The notes: generated from the sequence alone by a model not told the origin. DNA of 64,000 nt from Bryobacteraceae bacterium (GCA_026002855.1 BPGD01000001.1:3666001-3730000); one strand, 5' to 3'. Positions 55,912-63,921 are shown, counted from the stretch's first letter. Program-made: numbers and translations.

Positions 55912-57666
55912 GTGTTGCGCGCGAAAATCCTGGCCGCATTCCTTTCACTGGCTCTCGCCGTTTCGGCTGCCCAGACCGGCGCGACACGTCCCGGCGGCGA
56001 CGTGGCGCGCCGCTGGCTCGCGTCGCTGACTCCTGCCGAACGCGCCGCGCAGCTCGTCATGGTACCGTTCTATGGCGACGCGCCCAATCCGAAGAGCTCT
56101 GAGTATCAGGCGCTGGCGGCGCTCGTGAGGGACCTGCGCGTTGGGGGCCTTATCGTTCTGAACCGTGTCCGTGAAGGCGTTGTCGAGCGCGCCGACCCGT
56201 ATCAGATGGCCGCGTTCCTGAACCGCATGCAGCGGCTGGCGCGCATCCCGCTCATTGTCGGCGGCGACTTTGAGCGCGGCGCCAGCATGCGGATGACTTC
56301 CACCACGCCTTTTCCCCACGCGATGGCCTACGCGGCTGCCGGCGAAGTCGATGCCGTGCGGCGCCTCGGCCGCACTACCGCCCGCGAAGCCCGCGCCATG
56401 GGCGTCCACTGGGTTTTCGCGCCGGTGGCGGACGTCAACAACAACCCCGACAACCCGATCATCAACATCCGATCCTTCGGCGAGGATCCGGCGAGCGTGG
56501 CCCGCTTCGTGCGCGCATTCATTGAAGGCGCGCATTCTGATCCTGCCTCCCGCGTTCTCGTCACGGTGAAGCATTTTCCGGGCCACGGCGACACGGTCAC
56601 CGACAGCCACCTTGGCCTGGGCACGGTGGAAGCAGAACGCGCGAGGCTGGACGCCGTCGAGCTCGTTCCGTTTCGCGCCGCCATCGGGGCGGGCGTCGAT
56701 GCCATCATGACCGCTCACCTGGCCGTGCCTGCGCTCGAACCGGAACGGATCCCCGCGACGGTTTCGCGCCACATCATGACCGGGCTGCTGCGGGACGAGC
56801 TCGGTTTCCGCGGCCTGCTGACAACGGACGCCATGGACATGCAGGGACTCACGCAGATGTTTCCGCCGGGCGAGGCCGCTGTCCGTGCGCTCGAGGCCGG
56901 CAACGACCTGCTGCTGATCCCGCAGGACCCGCGCGCCGCCGTCCGCGCCATCCTGGAGGCCGTGCGCACGGGCCGCCTCACCCAGGAGCGGATCGACCGC
57001 TCCGTGCTGAGGCTGCTTCAGGCCAAGGTCCGCCTGGGGCTGCACCGGCAACGCCGGGTGCGGATCGAAGAGATTTCCAATACGCTGCTGGACCCTGACG
57101 ATCTTGCCGACGCCGCCCGCACCGCCGAGCGCGCGCTGACCCTGGTCAAAAATGAAGGCGGGATTTTCCCGCTGAAGGACCCACAAAAGTCCTGCTGGTT
57201 TCTTCTTTCCGGAAGCCGGTTTTCCACCCAGGGCATGGAGCTGCGCGCGGCGTTGCGCGCCCGCGGCGTCGGCAGCATCGCGCTGCTCGATCCGGGTCTG
57301 CCTGAATCCGAATTCAACGCACAGGCCGAGCGCGCGGCCGCCTGCGCCGTACCGGTCGTCGCCGCCTGGGTGACCGCCTCGGCCTATCGCGGCACGGTGG
57401 ATTTGACCGGAAATTACCCGGCGTTTGTCCGGAAAATTCTCACCTCCGGCCGTCCCGCCGTCTTCATCGCCTTCGGAAATCCCTATCTGTTGCGCACGTA
57501 TCCGGACGCCGCCGCCTATCTGGCGGCCTTCAGCACTGCGCGGCCCAGCGAGCAGGCCGCTGTGCGCGCCGTCTTCGGCGAAATCCCCGTGACCGGGCGC
57601 CTGCCGGTGTCGATTCCGGGCTTGGCACCGGTGGGCTTCGGGATCATGATAGAGAAGCCGGAATGA
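55912..57666 (+). CDS. GH3 family beta-N-acetylhexosaminidase-like protein
   Basis: A 584-residue GH3 enzyme with a signal peptide (AKILAAFLSLALAVSAAQ). The NagZ-type signature KHFPGHGDT lies near residues 220-227, and the nucleophile aspartate is in LLTTDAMDM (about residue 306). Unlike the 340-residue cytoplasmic NagZ it is exported and has a second C-terminal alpha/beta domain (residues 385-580), as in larger GH3 hexosaminidases. It likely trims N-acetylglucosamine from peptidoglycan or chitin fragments. GTG codons at 55906 and 55912 are both possible; the one at 55912 sits six bases after a -10-like TAGCCT and is preferred. Confidence 0.85.
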   Translation: MLRAKILAAFLSLALAVSAAQTGATRPGGDVARRWLASLTPAERAAQLVMVPFYGDAPNPKSSEYQALAALVRDLRVGGLIVLNRVREGVVERADPYQMAAFLNRMQRLARIPLIVGGDFERGASMRMTSTTPFPHAMAYAAAGEVDAVRRLGRTTAREARAMGVHWVFAPVADVNNNPDNPIINIRSFGEDPASVARFVRAFIEGAHSDPASRVLVTVKHFPGHGDTVTDSHLGLGTVEAERARLDAVELVPFRAAIGAGVDAIMTAHLAVPALEPERIPATVSRHIMTGLLRDELGFRGLLTTDAMDMQGLTQMFPPGEAAVRALEAGNDLLLIPQDPRAAVRAILEAVRTGRLTQERIDRSVLRLLQAKVRLGLHRQRRVRIEEISNTLLDPDDLADAARTAERALTLVKNEGGIFPLKDPQKSCWFLLSGSRFSTQGMELRAALRARGVGSIALLDPGLPESEFNAQAERAAACAVPVVAAWVTASAYRGTVDLTGNYPAFVRKILTSGRPAVFIAFGNPYLLRTYPDAAAYLAAFSTARPSEQAAVRAVFGEIPVTGRLPVSIPGLAPVGFGIMIEKPE

Positions 57667-57685
57667 TTCGCCGAAGGAGGTTCTT

Positions 57686-58144
57686 ATGGCTTTCCGGATT
57701 CGCTCGCTCGCCTTCGACGAAGGCGGCTGGATTCCCAGGCGCCACACGGGGGAGGGGGAAGACCTGAGCCCGCCCCTCGAATGGCAGGACCTGCCCCCGG
57801 GCACGCGCAGCCTGGCCCTGGTGATGGATGATCCCGATGCCCCGGGCGGGGTCTGGACACACTGGATCTTGTGGGACATCCCCGTCACCGAGACGGGACT
57901 GGCCGAAGGGTTCGTGCCCGGTCGGCTTGGCATCAGCGGCGTGAACGATTTTGGCAAGGAGGGCTACAACGGCCCGATGCCGCCCCGCGGCCATGGTCCG
58001 CACCGGTATTTCTTCAAACTCTACGCGCTCGATACGCGCCACCTGATGGTGGCGCCGGGTGTCAAGCGGCTCGAATTCGACAAGGCCCTGCGCGGCCACA
58101 TTCTCGAAGAAGCGTGGACCATGGGCAGGTACGAGCGGAAATAG
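57686..58144 (+). CDS. YbhB/YbcL-family PEBP-like protein
   Basis: A 152-residue phosphatidylethanolamine-binding-protein-like protein with the family motifs GEGEDLSPPLEWQDLPPGTRSLALVMDDPDAPGG, HWILWDIP and PPRGHGPHRYFFKLYALD. Family members bind anionic ligands; in bacteria their function is not settled (Raf kinase inhibitor-like). The ATG at 57686 is preceded by AAGGAGG seven bases upstream and is 20 bases after the GH3 stop, so it may be part of that transcript. Confidence 0.9.
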   Translation: MAFRIRSLAFDEGGWIPRRHTGEGEDLSPPLEWQDLPPGTRSLALVMDDPDAPGGVWTHWILWDIPVTETGLAEGFVPGRLGISGVNDFGKEGYNGPMPPRGHGPHRYFFKLYALDTRHLMVAPGVKRLEFDKALRGHILEEAWTMGRYERK

Positions 58145-58164
58145 CCGCCCTGCGCCGGTCTGCT

Positions 58165-58170
58165 TAGAAT
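58165..58170 (+). promoter_or_regulatory. -10-like TAGAAT, start codon six bases downstream
   Basis: TAGAAT is followed by six bases and the ATG at 58177. A -10 element this close would put the transcription start on the A of the ATG, indicating a leaderless mRNA. Confidence 0.4.
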
Positions 58171-58176
58171 GAAGGC

Positions 58177-58872
58177 ATGACCGGCATCACCTGGCTTGGA
58201 CACGGCACTTTCGAACTCGTACTTGACAACGGTCAGACCATCGTCATCGACCCGTGGGTCGAGGGCAACCCTTCGTTTCCCGCGGGCCGTGGTTTCACGC
58301 GCATCGACACGCTGCTGGTCACCCACGGCCACTTCGATCACATCAACGACGCGGTGGCGCTGGCCAAGCGCTTCCGTCCGCAGGTGATTTCGAATTTCGA
58401 AATCTGCACGTGGCTCGAATCGAAAGGGGTGGAAAACACCTCCGCCATGAACAAGGGCGGCACGCAGCAGGCGGGCGCGCTGAAAGTCACGATGACCGAT
58501 GCGAAACACTCCTCGGGCATCCTCGACGAAGGCCATTTCGTCTATGGGGGAGAACCGGCCGGCTATGTGCTGCACTTCCCCGACGGGCGGCGCGCCTACT
58601 TCGCCGGCGACACCGCCGTTTTCAGCGACATGGCGCTCATCGCCGAGCTCTACCAGCCTGAGCTGGCCTTCCTGCCCATCGGGGACCACTTCACCATGGG
58701 GCCGCAGCAGGCCGCACTGGCCTGCCGCCTGCTTCAGGTGCGCACGGTGATTCCCATGCACTACGGCACCTTCCCGGTACTCGCCGGCCGGCCCGCCGAG
58801 CTGGCATCTCTCGTGAGCGATGCCGGCGTTCGGGTGTGGGAGCTGACCATCGGCCAGCGCGTCGAATGGTAA
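58177..58872 (+). CDS. UPF0173-type metal-dependent hydrolase (metallo-beta-lactamase fold)
   Basis: A 231-residue protein of the UPF0173 family. The metal-binding motif HGHFDHIND is the H-x-H-x-D-H variant; GDTAVF and GDHFTMGPQQAA and the closing VIPMHYGTFPVL supply the remaining ligands. The substrate is unknown; the fold performs hydrolysis with one or two Zn ions in the cytoplasm. No Shine-Dalgarno sequence is visible. It stands directly before the CRISPR locus, with a 123-base gap that contains repeats. Confidence 0.88.
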   Translation: MTGITWLGHGTFELVLDNGQTIVIDPWVEGNPSFPAGRGFTRIDTLLVTHGHFDHINDAVALAKRFRPQVISNFEICTWLESKGVENTSAMNKGGTQQAGALKVTMTDAKHSSGILDEGHFVYGGEPAGYVLHFPDGRRAYFAGDTAVFSDMALIAELYQPELAFLPIGDHFTMGPQQAALACRLLQVRTVIPMHYGTFPVLAGRPAELASLVSDAGVRVWELTIGQRVEW

Positions 58873-58904
58873 TCGCCGGGCAGGCCTCGAAGCCTGAGGC
58901 CCGC

Positions 58905-58950
58905 CCGTGGCGGCCACGCAACATTGGCATCTGCCGCCACGGCAACATTG
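58905..58950 (+). promoter_or_regulatory. Inverted and direct repeat in the cas2 leader
   Basis: CCGTGGCGG (58905-58913) and CCGCCACGG (58934-58942) form a nine-bp dyad with a 20-base spacer. Overlapping it, GCCACGCAACATTG (58913-58926) recurs nearly unchanged as GCCACGGCAACATTG (58936-58950), 23 bases later. The location upstream of the cas genes suggests an operator or a transcript-end hairpin of the preceding gene. Further downstream TTGTCA (58958-58963) and GATTCT (58981-58986) at 17-base spacing make a weak promoter. Confidence 0.4.
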
Positions 58951-58995
58951 TCAAATCTTGTCATTTCGGCCCGATGAGGCGATTCTGGCTCTGGA

Positions 58996-59280
58996 ATGCC
59001 TGACCGGAGCCTGTATCTGGCCGCTTACGACATCTGCGACCCTGGCCGCCTGCGCAAGGCGCTGCACGTGATGAAGCAGTACGCCACCGGCGGACAGAAA
59101 TCCGTCTTCGAATGCTTCCTCACTGAGGCGGAAAAGCAGCGCCTGATTGGCGAAATGCGCGAAGTGATCGAGCCTCGCGAGGACCGCTTTTTTCTCATTC
59201 CCATCGAAATGCGCAGCCCGGTGAGGACGCTCGGCATCGCCGTGCCGCCCGAAGATCTGCCCTTTTATTACGCGGGGTGA
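58996..59280 (+). CDS. cas2: CRISPR-associated protein Cas2
   Basis: A 94-residue Cas2 with the ferredoxin-fold nuclease pattern: YLAAYDICDPGRLRKALHVM (catalytic-position aspartate D12), the arginine-rich helix, and the beta strand GQKSVFECFLTEAE. The C-terminal strand RFFLIPIE is normal. Cas2 forms the central dimer of the Cas1-Cas2 spacer-integration complex. It is the first gene of the locus and six bases ahead of cas1. Cas2 with Cas1 is standard; what is unusual is a second Cas2 two genes downstream. Confidence 0.92.
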   Translation: MPDRSLYLAAYDICDPGRLRKALHVMKQYATGGQKSVFECFLTEAEKQRLIGEMREVIEPREDRFFLIPIEMRSPVRTLGIAVPPEDLPFYYAG

Positions 59281-59286
59281 ACCACG

Positions 59287-60270
59287 ATGGCGACCTTGTA
59301 CATCGACCGCAGCGGGGCCGAGCTCGAGCTCGATCATGGCGCCCTCGCCGTGCGCGCCGGCGGGGAGCTCCAGCAGCGCGTGCCGCTGCTTCATCTGGAG
59401 CGCTGCGTTATCACCGCCGGCGTTCAGCTCTCCACCGGGCTGCTGGCCGGACTCTCTGATGCCGGAGTCGGCGTGGTGATTGTCCGTCCACGGCAGGACC
59501 GCGCTGCCGTGCTGACGGGCTTGCCCAGGGGCGACGCAGGCCGGCGGCTCGGGCAGGCAGCGATGGCGTTGCACGGGCCCGCCCGAGACCGCTGGGCGCG
59601 CTTCTGGGTGCATGCAAAGTGCCTGGCCATGATCCGGCTGTTGCGGGCCGAAGCGGTCTCGGGCGCGGGCCGTGCCAGGCTTGCCCAGGCGGCGGAACGA
59701 ATCGAATCCCTCGCCGTGCGCCTCCGGCGGGACCGGCCGGCCGCCGACGCGGCGCGCGGCATCGAGGGCGCCGCATCGGCCGCATACTTTGAGGCCTTGC
59801 GGGAACTGTTTGCACCGGAGCTTGGATTTGAAGGCAGGAACCGGCGCCCGCCGCGCGACCCTGTGAACGCCTGTCTGTCGCTTCTCTACACGCTGCTCTA
59901 CGGCGCGGCCGTGGAGGCCGCGACGGGGGCAGGGCTCGACCCGTCCATCGGGTTCCTCCACGAGCCCGCGCCGGGCCGCGCCGGCCTTGCCTGCGACCTG
60001 GTGGAGCCGTTCCGCGCTCCGGCTGATCGCATTGTCGTCGAGCTGTTCCGCTCGCGCTCATTGCGCAAGGAGCATTTCCAGAAAACGAATGGCGCGTGCC
60101 TGCTCGGCAAGGCAGGGCGGCGCGCCTTCTACGAGTCCATTGAAGAACCGCTGGAAAGGCTGCGGCGGAGGATGCGCGCAATGGCCCGGCGCGTGGCGCG
60201 CGCCGCCGACCGCGCCTACCTGCGGGTGTCAGAGGCAGGAGGCATGACGCCATGCGGCCCCTCTATGTAG
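59287..60270 (+). CDS. cas1: CRISPR-associated endonuclease Cas1 (catalytic)
   Basis: A 327-residue integrase. The N-terminal beta domain (residues 1-78) is followed by the alpha-helical catalytic domain. The metal-binding residues are seen in RGIEGAASAAYFEAL (E160), IGFLHEP (H225) and CDLVEPFR (D237/E240), so it should be active. The order cas2-cas1 is the reverse of most loci. The 3' end overlaps the following Cas1-like gene by 19 bases. High GC matches the flanking genome and gives no sign of recent import. Confidence 0.95.
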   Translation: MATLYIDRSGAELELDHGALAVRAGGELQQRVPLLHLERCVITAGVQLSTGLLAGLSDAGVGVVIVRPRQDRAAVLTGLPRGDAGRRLGQAAMALHGPARDRWARFWVHAKCLAMIRLLRAEAVSGAGRARLAQAAERIESLAVRLRRDRPAADAARGIEGAASAAYFEALRELFAPELGFEGRNRRPPRDPVNACLSLLYTLLYGAAVEAATGAGLDPSIGFLHEPAPGRAGLACDLVEPFRAPADRIVVELFRSRSLRKEHFQKTNGACLLGKAGRRAFYESIEEPLERLRRRMRAMARRVARAADRAYLRVSEAGGMTPCGPSM

Positions 60271-61001
60271 CAGGAGCGCCCGGCGTTCGGCTCCGGCTGG
60301 ATGGCCCGTCGCTCGTTGTGGAGGCCCCGGCGCGCGCCGTGCGCCGATATCCGCTGGAACGGCTCTCGCAGGTAGTCCTCTGCGGACTGGTGGAAGCGGA
60401 ACTGGACGCGCTGCGCGCCTGCGCCATGCGCGGCATTCCCGTGGGCGCGATGAACGCGGACGGCGTTCCGGTGGGATTCTTTCTGCCATGGCGCGCGCCA
60501 GCGCCTCGGGCCAGCGTCCTGCTGGAGGCGTTTCTCGAACGGGGCGACGCGCCCGGCCGCTACCGGGACTGGCAGCGCTCGCAGCAGCGGCGGGCCATAA
60601 TCCGCGCCCTGCGCGCCGCGGGCCTCTCACCCATGCGCCACCTGACCCCGCAGCCGGCCATGGAGGCGCTGATGGCACAGTTCGCCGGCCCCGCGGCCGC
60701 GGCGCAAGTCCTGAAAAGCTGGCTGGGGCTTGCGGCCAACGTCGTCCAGAAAAAGCTGACCGAATTTCGGCTCTGCCCGACACTTGTGGCCGGGCGCAGG
60801 CGCGGCATTGACCTGCCGGCGGACCTCGCGGAACTGGCCGCCTGGGGACACTACGAAGCCGTGCGGCGGCTGGAGCCACTGCCAGCCAACCGGGCCGAGG
60901 AGGTGGCCGCTTACGAGGCGCAGCGGCCGCGGGATGAACGCTTCGTTCATGCCGTGCTGGAAAACTTCCTGTGCTGGCTGGGCGGAATGCGATGGCAGTA
61001 A
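60252..61001 (+). CDS. Cas1-like protein without recognisable catalytic residues
   Basis: A 249-residue protein. Residues 2-80 parallel the Cas1 N-terminal beta domain (LYVAGAPGVRLRLDG...YPLERLSQVVLCG...GIPVGAMNADGVPVGFF against LYIDRSGAELELDHG...VPLLHLERCVITAG...GVGVVIVRPRQDRAAVL). The next helix RYRDWQRSQQRRAIIRAL corresponds to Cas1 DRWARFWVHAKCLAMIRLL. After that the catalytic segments are missing: no G-x-E-x-x, no H in a FLH context, no D-L-x-E. Instead there is a helical region of about 120 residues with KSWLGLAANVVQKKLTEFRLCP. AGGAGG at 60237-60242 precedes the ATG. It overlaps cas1 by 19 and cas2-like by 10 bases, so it must be co-translated. Confidence 0.72.
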   Translation: MRPLYVAGAPGVRLRLDGPSLVVEAPARAVRRYPLERLSQVVLCGLVEAELDALRACAMRGIPVGAMNADGVPVGFFLPWRAPAPRASVLLEAFLERGDAPGRYRDWQRSQQRRAIIRALRAAGLSPMRHLTPQPAMEALMAQFAGPAAAAQVLKSWLGLAANVVQKKLTEFRLCPTLVAGRRRGIDLPADLAELAAWGHYEAVRRLEPLPANRAEEVAAYEAQRPRDERFVHAVLENFLCWLGGMRWQ

Positions 61002-61309
61002 GCGGACTCCGTTGCTGGATCATCGCCTACGACATCACCGAGCCGCGCCGGCTCCGGCAGGTGCATGCCTATCTGGTGAAGCACGCTCATGCGCTGCAAT
61101 ATTCCGTGTTTCTCGCCGTCTGCACGGAACGCCAGCTCGAACGGATCCTCGCCGGCCTGGCCGGCCAGATCCACCATCGTTCCGACGACGTCCGCGCCTA
61201 TCCGCTGCCTGAAGGCGCCGAGCCCGTCTGTCTGGGCGTCATGTATGAGAGCGATTTTCTCCTGCTGACCGGGCTCGTGGAAGGCGCCAGAGGGTTTTTC
61301 GGGTACTGA
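60992..61309 (+). CDS. cas2: Second Cas2 paralogue
   Basis: A 105-residue Cas2-family protein: CWIIAYDITEPRRLRQVHAYLVKHAHALQYSVFLAVCTERQLERI (aspartate of the YD motif kept) and HHRSDDVRAYPLPEGAEPVCLG. It is clearly diverged from the first Cas2 of the locus (no continuous identity beyond short motifs), with a longer C-terminus ending in LVEGARGFFGY. The ATG at 60992 overlaps the Cas1-like stop by ten bases. A 40-base A/T-rich gap then separates it from the CARF gene. Possible partner of the Cas1-like protein. Confidence 0.85.
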   Translation: MAVSGLRCWIIAYDITEPRRLRQVHAYLVKHAHALQYSVFLAVCTERQLERILAGLAGQIHHRSDDVRAYPLPEGAEPVCLGVMYESDFLLLTGLVEGARGFFGY

Positions 61310-61364
61310 GGAAAAATCATCAAGAAAATTTCACCCGCAGATTTGATATATGAACAGAGGGAAA

Positions 61365-62552
61365 ATGAACGCCGGAAAAGGGATTGAAGCGGCAACGCCG
61401 GCCCGGAAACAGCGCGTGCTTCTGGTGGTCACCGGACTATCGCCACAGGTGGTCACCGAGACGGTCTACGCGCTCGCCGTGCAGCGCAGCCCGAAATGGG
61501 TCCCGCACGAGATCCGCCTGGTGACCACTGCTGAAGGTGCGGAACGCGCGCGGCTGACGCTGCTGGACCCGAAGTCCGGCTGGTTTCACCGCCTGCGCCG
61601 CGAATACCGCCTGCCGGCGATCCGGTTTGGCCCCGAATCCATCCGCGTCGTCCAGGACACGAAAGGCAGGCCGCTTGGCGATATCCGCACCGCCGAGGAC
61701 AACGCCGCAGCGGCGGATTTTCTGCTCCGGGAGATCCGCGAATTGACCCGCAACCCGCATAACGAGCTGCATGTGTCCATCGCCGGCGGACGAAAAACGA
61801 TGGGCTTTTTCGCCGGCTACGCGCTGTCCCTGTGCGGCCGTCCGCAGGACTCGCTGTCCCATGTGCTGGTGGATCCGCCCTTTGAGTCTCACCCGGCTTT
61901 CTTCTATCCCACCCGCGAGCCACACGTGATCCACACGCCGCCGCCGGAGAGCCGTCCGCTGGATGCCTCCACCGCCCGGGTGACCCTGGCGGAAATCCCC
62001 TTCGTAAGGCTTCGCGAACTGCTCGAGCGCAGCGGCCAGCCTCCGGAAGGCGGCTTTCGCCAAACGGTTGCTGCGGTTCAGCAGGCGCTGTACCCCGAGC
62101 TGTGGCTCGACCGCGGGAAAGGAATCGTGACCGCTGGCGGCGTTGAAGTGCGCATGCGGCCTGCCGAGATGGCTTTTTATGCGATGATCGCCCGCGCCAG
62201 CCGGCAGGGCCAGGGCGTGCATTGCCCCAGCGGCAGCGAGGATCAACCGCTGGCTCAGGCGTACTTGCAGGAATACGAGCAGTGCGCCGGAGGCCGCGAC
62301 ATCGAGCGCACGCGCCGCGCCCTGAGACGCGGCATGGATCGCGAATATTTCCTCGAGCGGGTCTCCCGCGCCAACCGGGCACTGCGCGACGCGTTGGGGG
62401 CGGAGCGCTCCTACGGGTTTGAGATCCAGTCCGTGGGCAGGCGAACGGAAACCGAATACCGGATCAGCGTCGCGCCGGACAGGATCCGCTTTGCCGGGGA
62501 AAATTCCACTCCGCCGGCACAGGCTCACCCTGTGAGCCCGCGGCGGCAGTAG
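61365..62552 (+). CDS. CARF-domain protein, NE0113/Csm6-ring-nuclease-like
   Basis: A protein of 395 residues (400 if the ATG at 61350 is used; ATG 61365 has GAGG just upstream). The CARF Rossmann fold shows VVTGLSPQVVTETVYAL and the ligand-loop HVSIAGGRKTMGFFAGYAL, then FYPTREPHV and AEIPFVRLREL, matching the NE0113 family often annotated as CRISPR ring nuclease or Csm6. It should bind cyclic oligoadenylate made by Cas10 and cleave it or act as a switch. The C-terminal 170 residues are helical without a convincing HEPN R-x4-6-H. The A/T-rich gap before it (61310-61364) may hold its own promoter. Confidence 0.75.
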   Translation: MNAGKGIEAATPARKQRVLLVVTGLSPQVVTETVYALAVQRSPKWVPHEIRLVTTAEGAERARLTLLDPKSGWFHRLRREYRLPAIRFGPESIRVVQDTKGRPLGDIRTAEDNAAAADFLLREIRELTRNPHNELHVSIAGGRKTMGFFAGYALSLCGRPQDSLSHVLVDPPFESHPAFFYPTREPHVIHTPPPESRPLDASTARVTLAEIPFVRLRELLERSGQPPEGGFRQTVAAVQQALYPELWLDRGKGIVTAGGVEVRMRPAEMAFYAMIARASRQGQGVHCPSGSEDQPLAQAYLQEYEQCAGGRDIERTRRALRRGMDREYFLERVSRANRALRDALGAERSYGFEIQSVGRRTETEYRISVAPDRIRFAGENSTPPAQAHPVSPRRQ

Positions 62553-62574
62553 TCGAAGGAGAGAAGAATCACCC

Positions 62575-63921
62575 ATGAACCAGAATCCGCTCAGCCTTCC
62601 GGGCAACGGCAAGGTGCTCGTGATGACCGTGGGCGAGGGCACCGTTGACAGGCTGGAGGAGACAATCGTCACGCCCTTCCGAAAATCCTTCGAGCAGGGC
62701 GAGTGGCAATGCATCGTGCTGCTGCCTTCCCGGAAGACCGAGCCCAACGCGCGACTGCTGCAAGAGCGTTTCCCGCAATTCCCGCTTCAGGTGCGGGCGC
62801 TACGGCAGGAGACAGAAGAAGACAACACCGATGCCTGCTTCCGTCACTTTGATGCGGTGATCGAACGGATGCTCGAACAAGGCTGGCAACGCGAAAACAT
62901 CACCGCCGACGTCACCCGTGGGACCAAAGCGATGACGGCCGCCCTCGCGATGGCGGCGATGGCTCACCGCGTCGGCCAGATCCGCTACATCACCGGCGAG
63001 CGCGACAACCGTGGCATGGTGAGGCCTGGAACGGAAGTCATCGTGGACGTGCCGCCCCAGAAGGCGCTCGAGCGTCAGGACGTCAACCTGGCGGCGCAAT
63101 ATCTGAGAACCGGCAACTACCGCGCAGTGGAAGCGCTGTTTCCCGGAGCGCCGAGGCGTCTCTACGAGGGGCATTTGAGGGAGGAGATCCGCTGGCTCGC
63201 CTGGGCGGCCCAGTTCTGGGGCGCATGGGACCGTTTCGATTACAAGGAAGCGGCGCGGCTGGCCCAGCGCAACGGCATGCCGGCCAACCCGCCCGCGACC
63301 CTGCGCGACCTGCTGCCTGCGGCCGGGCAGCAGGTCGTCCTGCAAGTCCTTGCGGGACGTTCGGCGCCGGACTCCGACGACAATGTCGGCTACTGCCGTG
63401 CTCTCGCCGCCGACCTGCTGGCCAACGCCGGCCGCCGGCTGCGCGAAGGGCAAAACGAAGAAGTGCTGGTGCGCCTGTATCGCGTGCTCGAGCTGCTGGG
63501 CCAGATGCGGCTGTTCAGCCACGGCATCGACTCGGGCCGTACGGATGCTCGGGATGAAAGAGTCCGGGCATGGCTCGAAACTCTGCCGCCTCAGCGCAGG
63601 CCGGCACCCAACGAGGATGGGTTTCTCGAGCTGTCCCGCCAGAAGGCGGCCGAACTGCTGCATTTCATCGAAGAGAAATCCGGAAATGCCGGCGGGCTCG
63701 AAATCGCCGGGAAGCTCACGAACCTGGACTGGCTGGGCGACTGGGGGCCGACGATGCGCAACACAAGCGTGCTGATCCACGGCTTCCGTGCGCGGAGCCG
63801 GGGCAGGGAAGCAGAGCTCCGGAGTCTTCTCGAAAAACTGACGCAGCTTTATTCGGGCGAATCGGACGGCAACCCGGCGCTGCTGGCGGCTTGTCAATTC
63901 GGATTTCTGCGAGGCTTATGA
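62575..63921 (+). CDS. CARF-HEPN protein, TIGR02710-like
   Basis: A 448-residue protein. The N-terminal CARF domain (residues 12-160) has VLVMTVGEGTVDRLEETI and the ligand motif ITADVTRGTKAMTAALA (D112-T114-R115-G116-T117). The C-terminal region (200-448) is helical and contains R395-N-T-S-V-L-I-H402, an R-N-x5-H (R-x6-H) HEPN ribonuclease pattern followed by GF. The layout fits a TIGR02710-like CRISPR CARF protein, which would degrade RNA when cyclic oligoadenylate binds. It lies 22 bases after the previous CARF gene, with GAAGGAGAG upstream of the ATG, in one transcript. Confidence 0.72.
   Translation: MNQNPLSLPGNGKVLVMTVGEGTVDRLEETIVTPFRKSFEQGEWQCIVLLPSRKTEPNARLLQERFPQFPLQVRALRQETEEDNTDACFRHFDAVIERMLEQGWQRENITADVTRGTKAMTAALAMAAMAHRVGQIRYITGERDNRGMVRPGTEVIVDVPPQKALERQDVNLAAQYLRTGNYRAVEALFPGAPRRLYEGHLREEIRWLAWAAQFWGAWDRFDYKEAARLAQRNGMPANPPATLRDLLPAAGQQVVLQVLAGRSAPDSDDNVGYCRALAADLLANAGRRLREGQNEEVLVRLYRVLELLGQMRLFSHGIDSGRTDARDERVRAWLETLPPQRRPAPNEDGFLELSRQKAAELLHFIEEKSGNAGGLEIAGKLTNLDWLGDWGPTMRNTSVLIHGFRARSRGREAELRSLLEKLTQLYSGESDGNPALLAACQFGFLRGL

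Noticed and set aside
58913-58950. CRISPR array in front of cas2
   Set aside because: Only two imperfect copies of a 14-15-nt unit occur, with no third copy or uniform spacers.
62190-62230. R-x5-H pattern (SRQGQGVHC) in the NE0113-like protein as a HEPN site
   Set aside because: The intervening glycines and the position in a non-conserved segment do not fit a helical HEPN motif, so I do not claim a second RNase.
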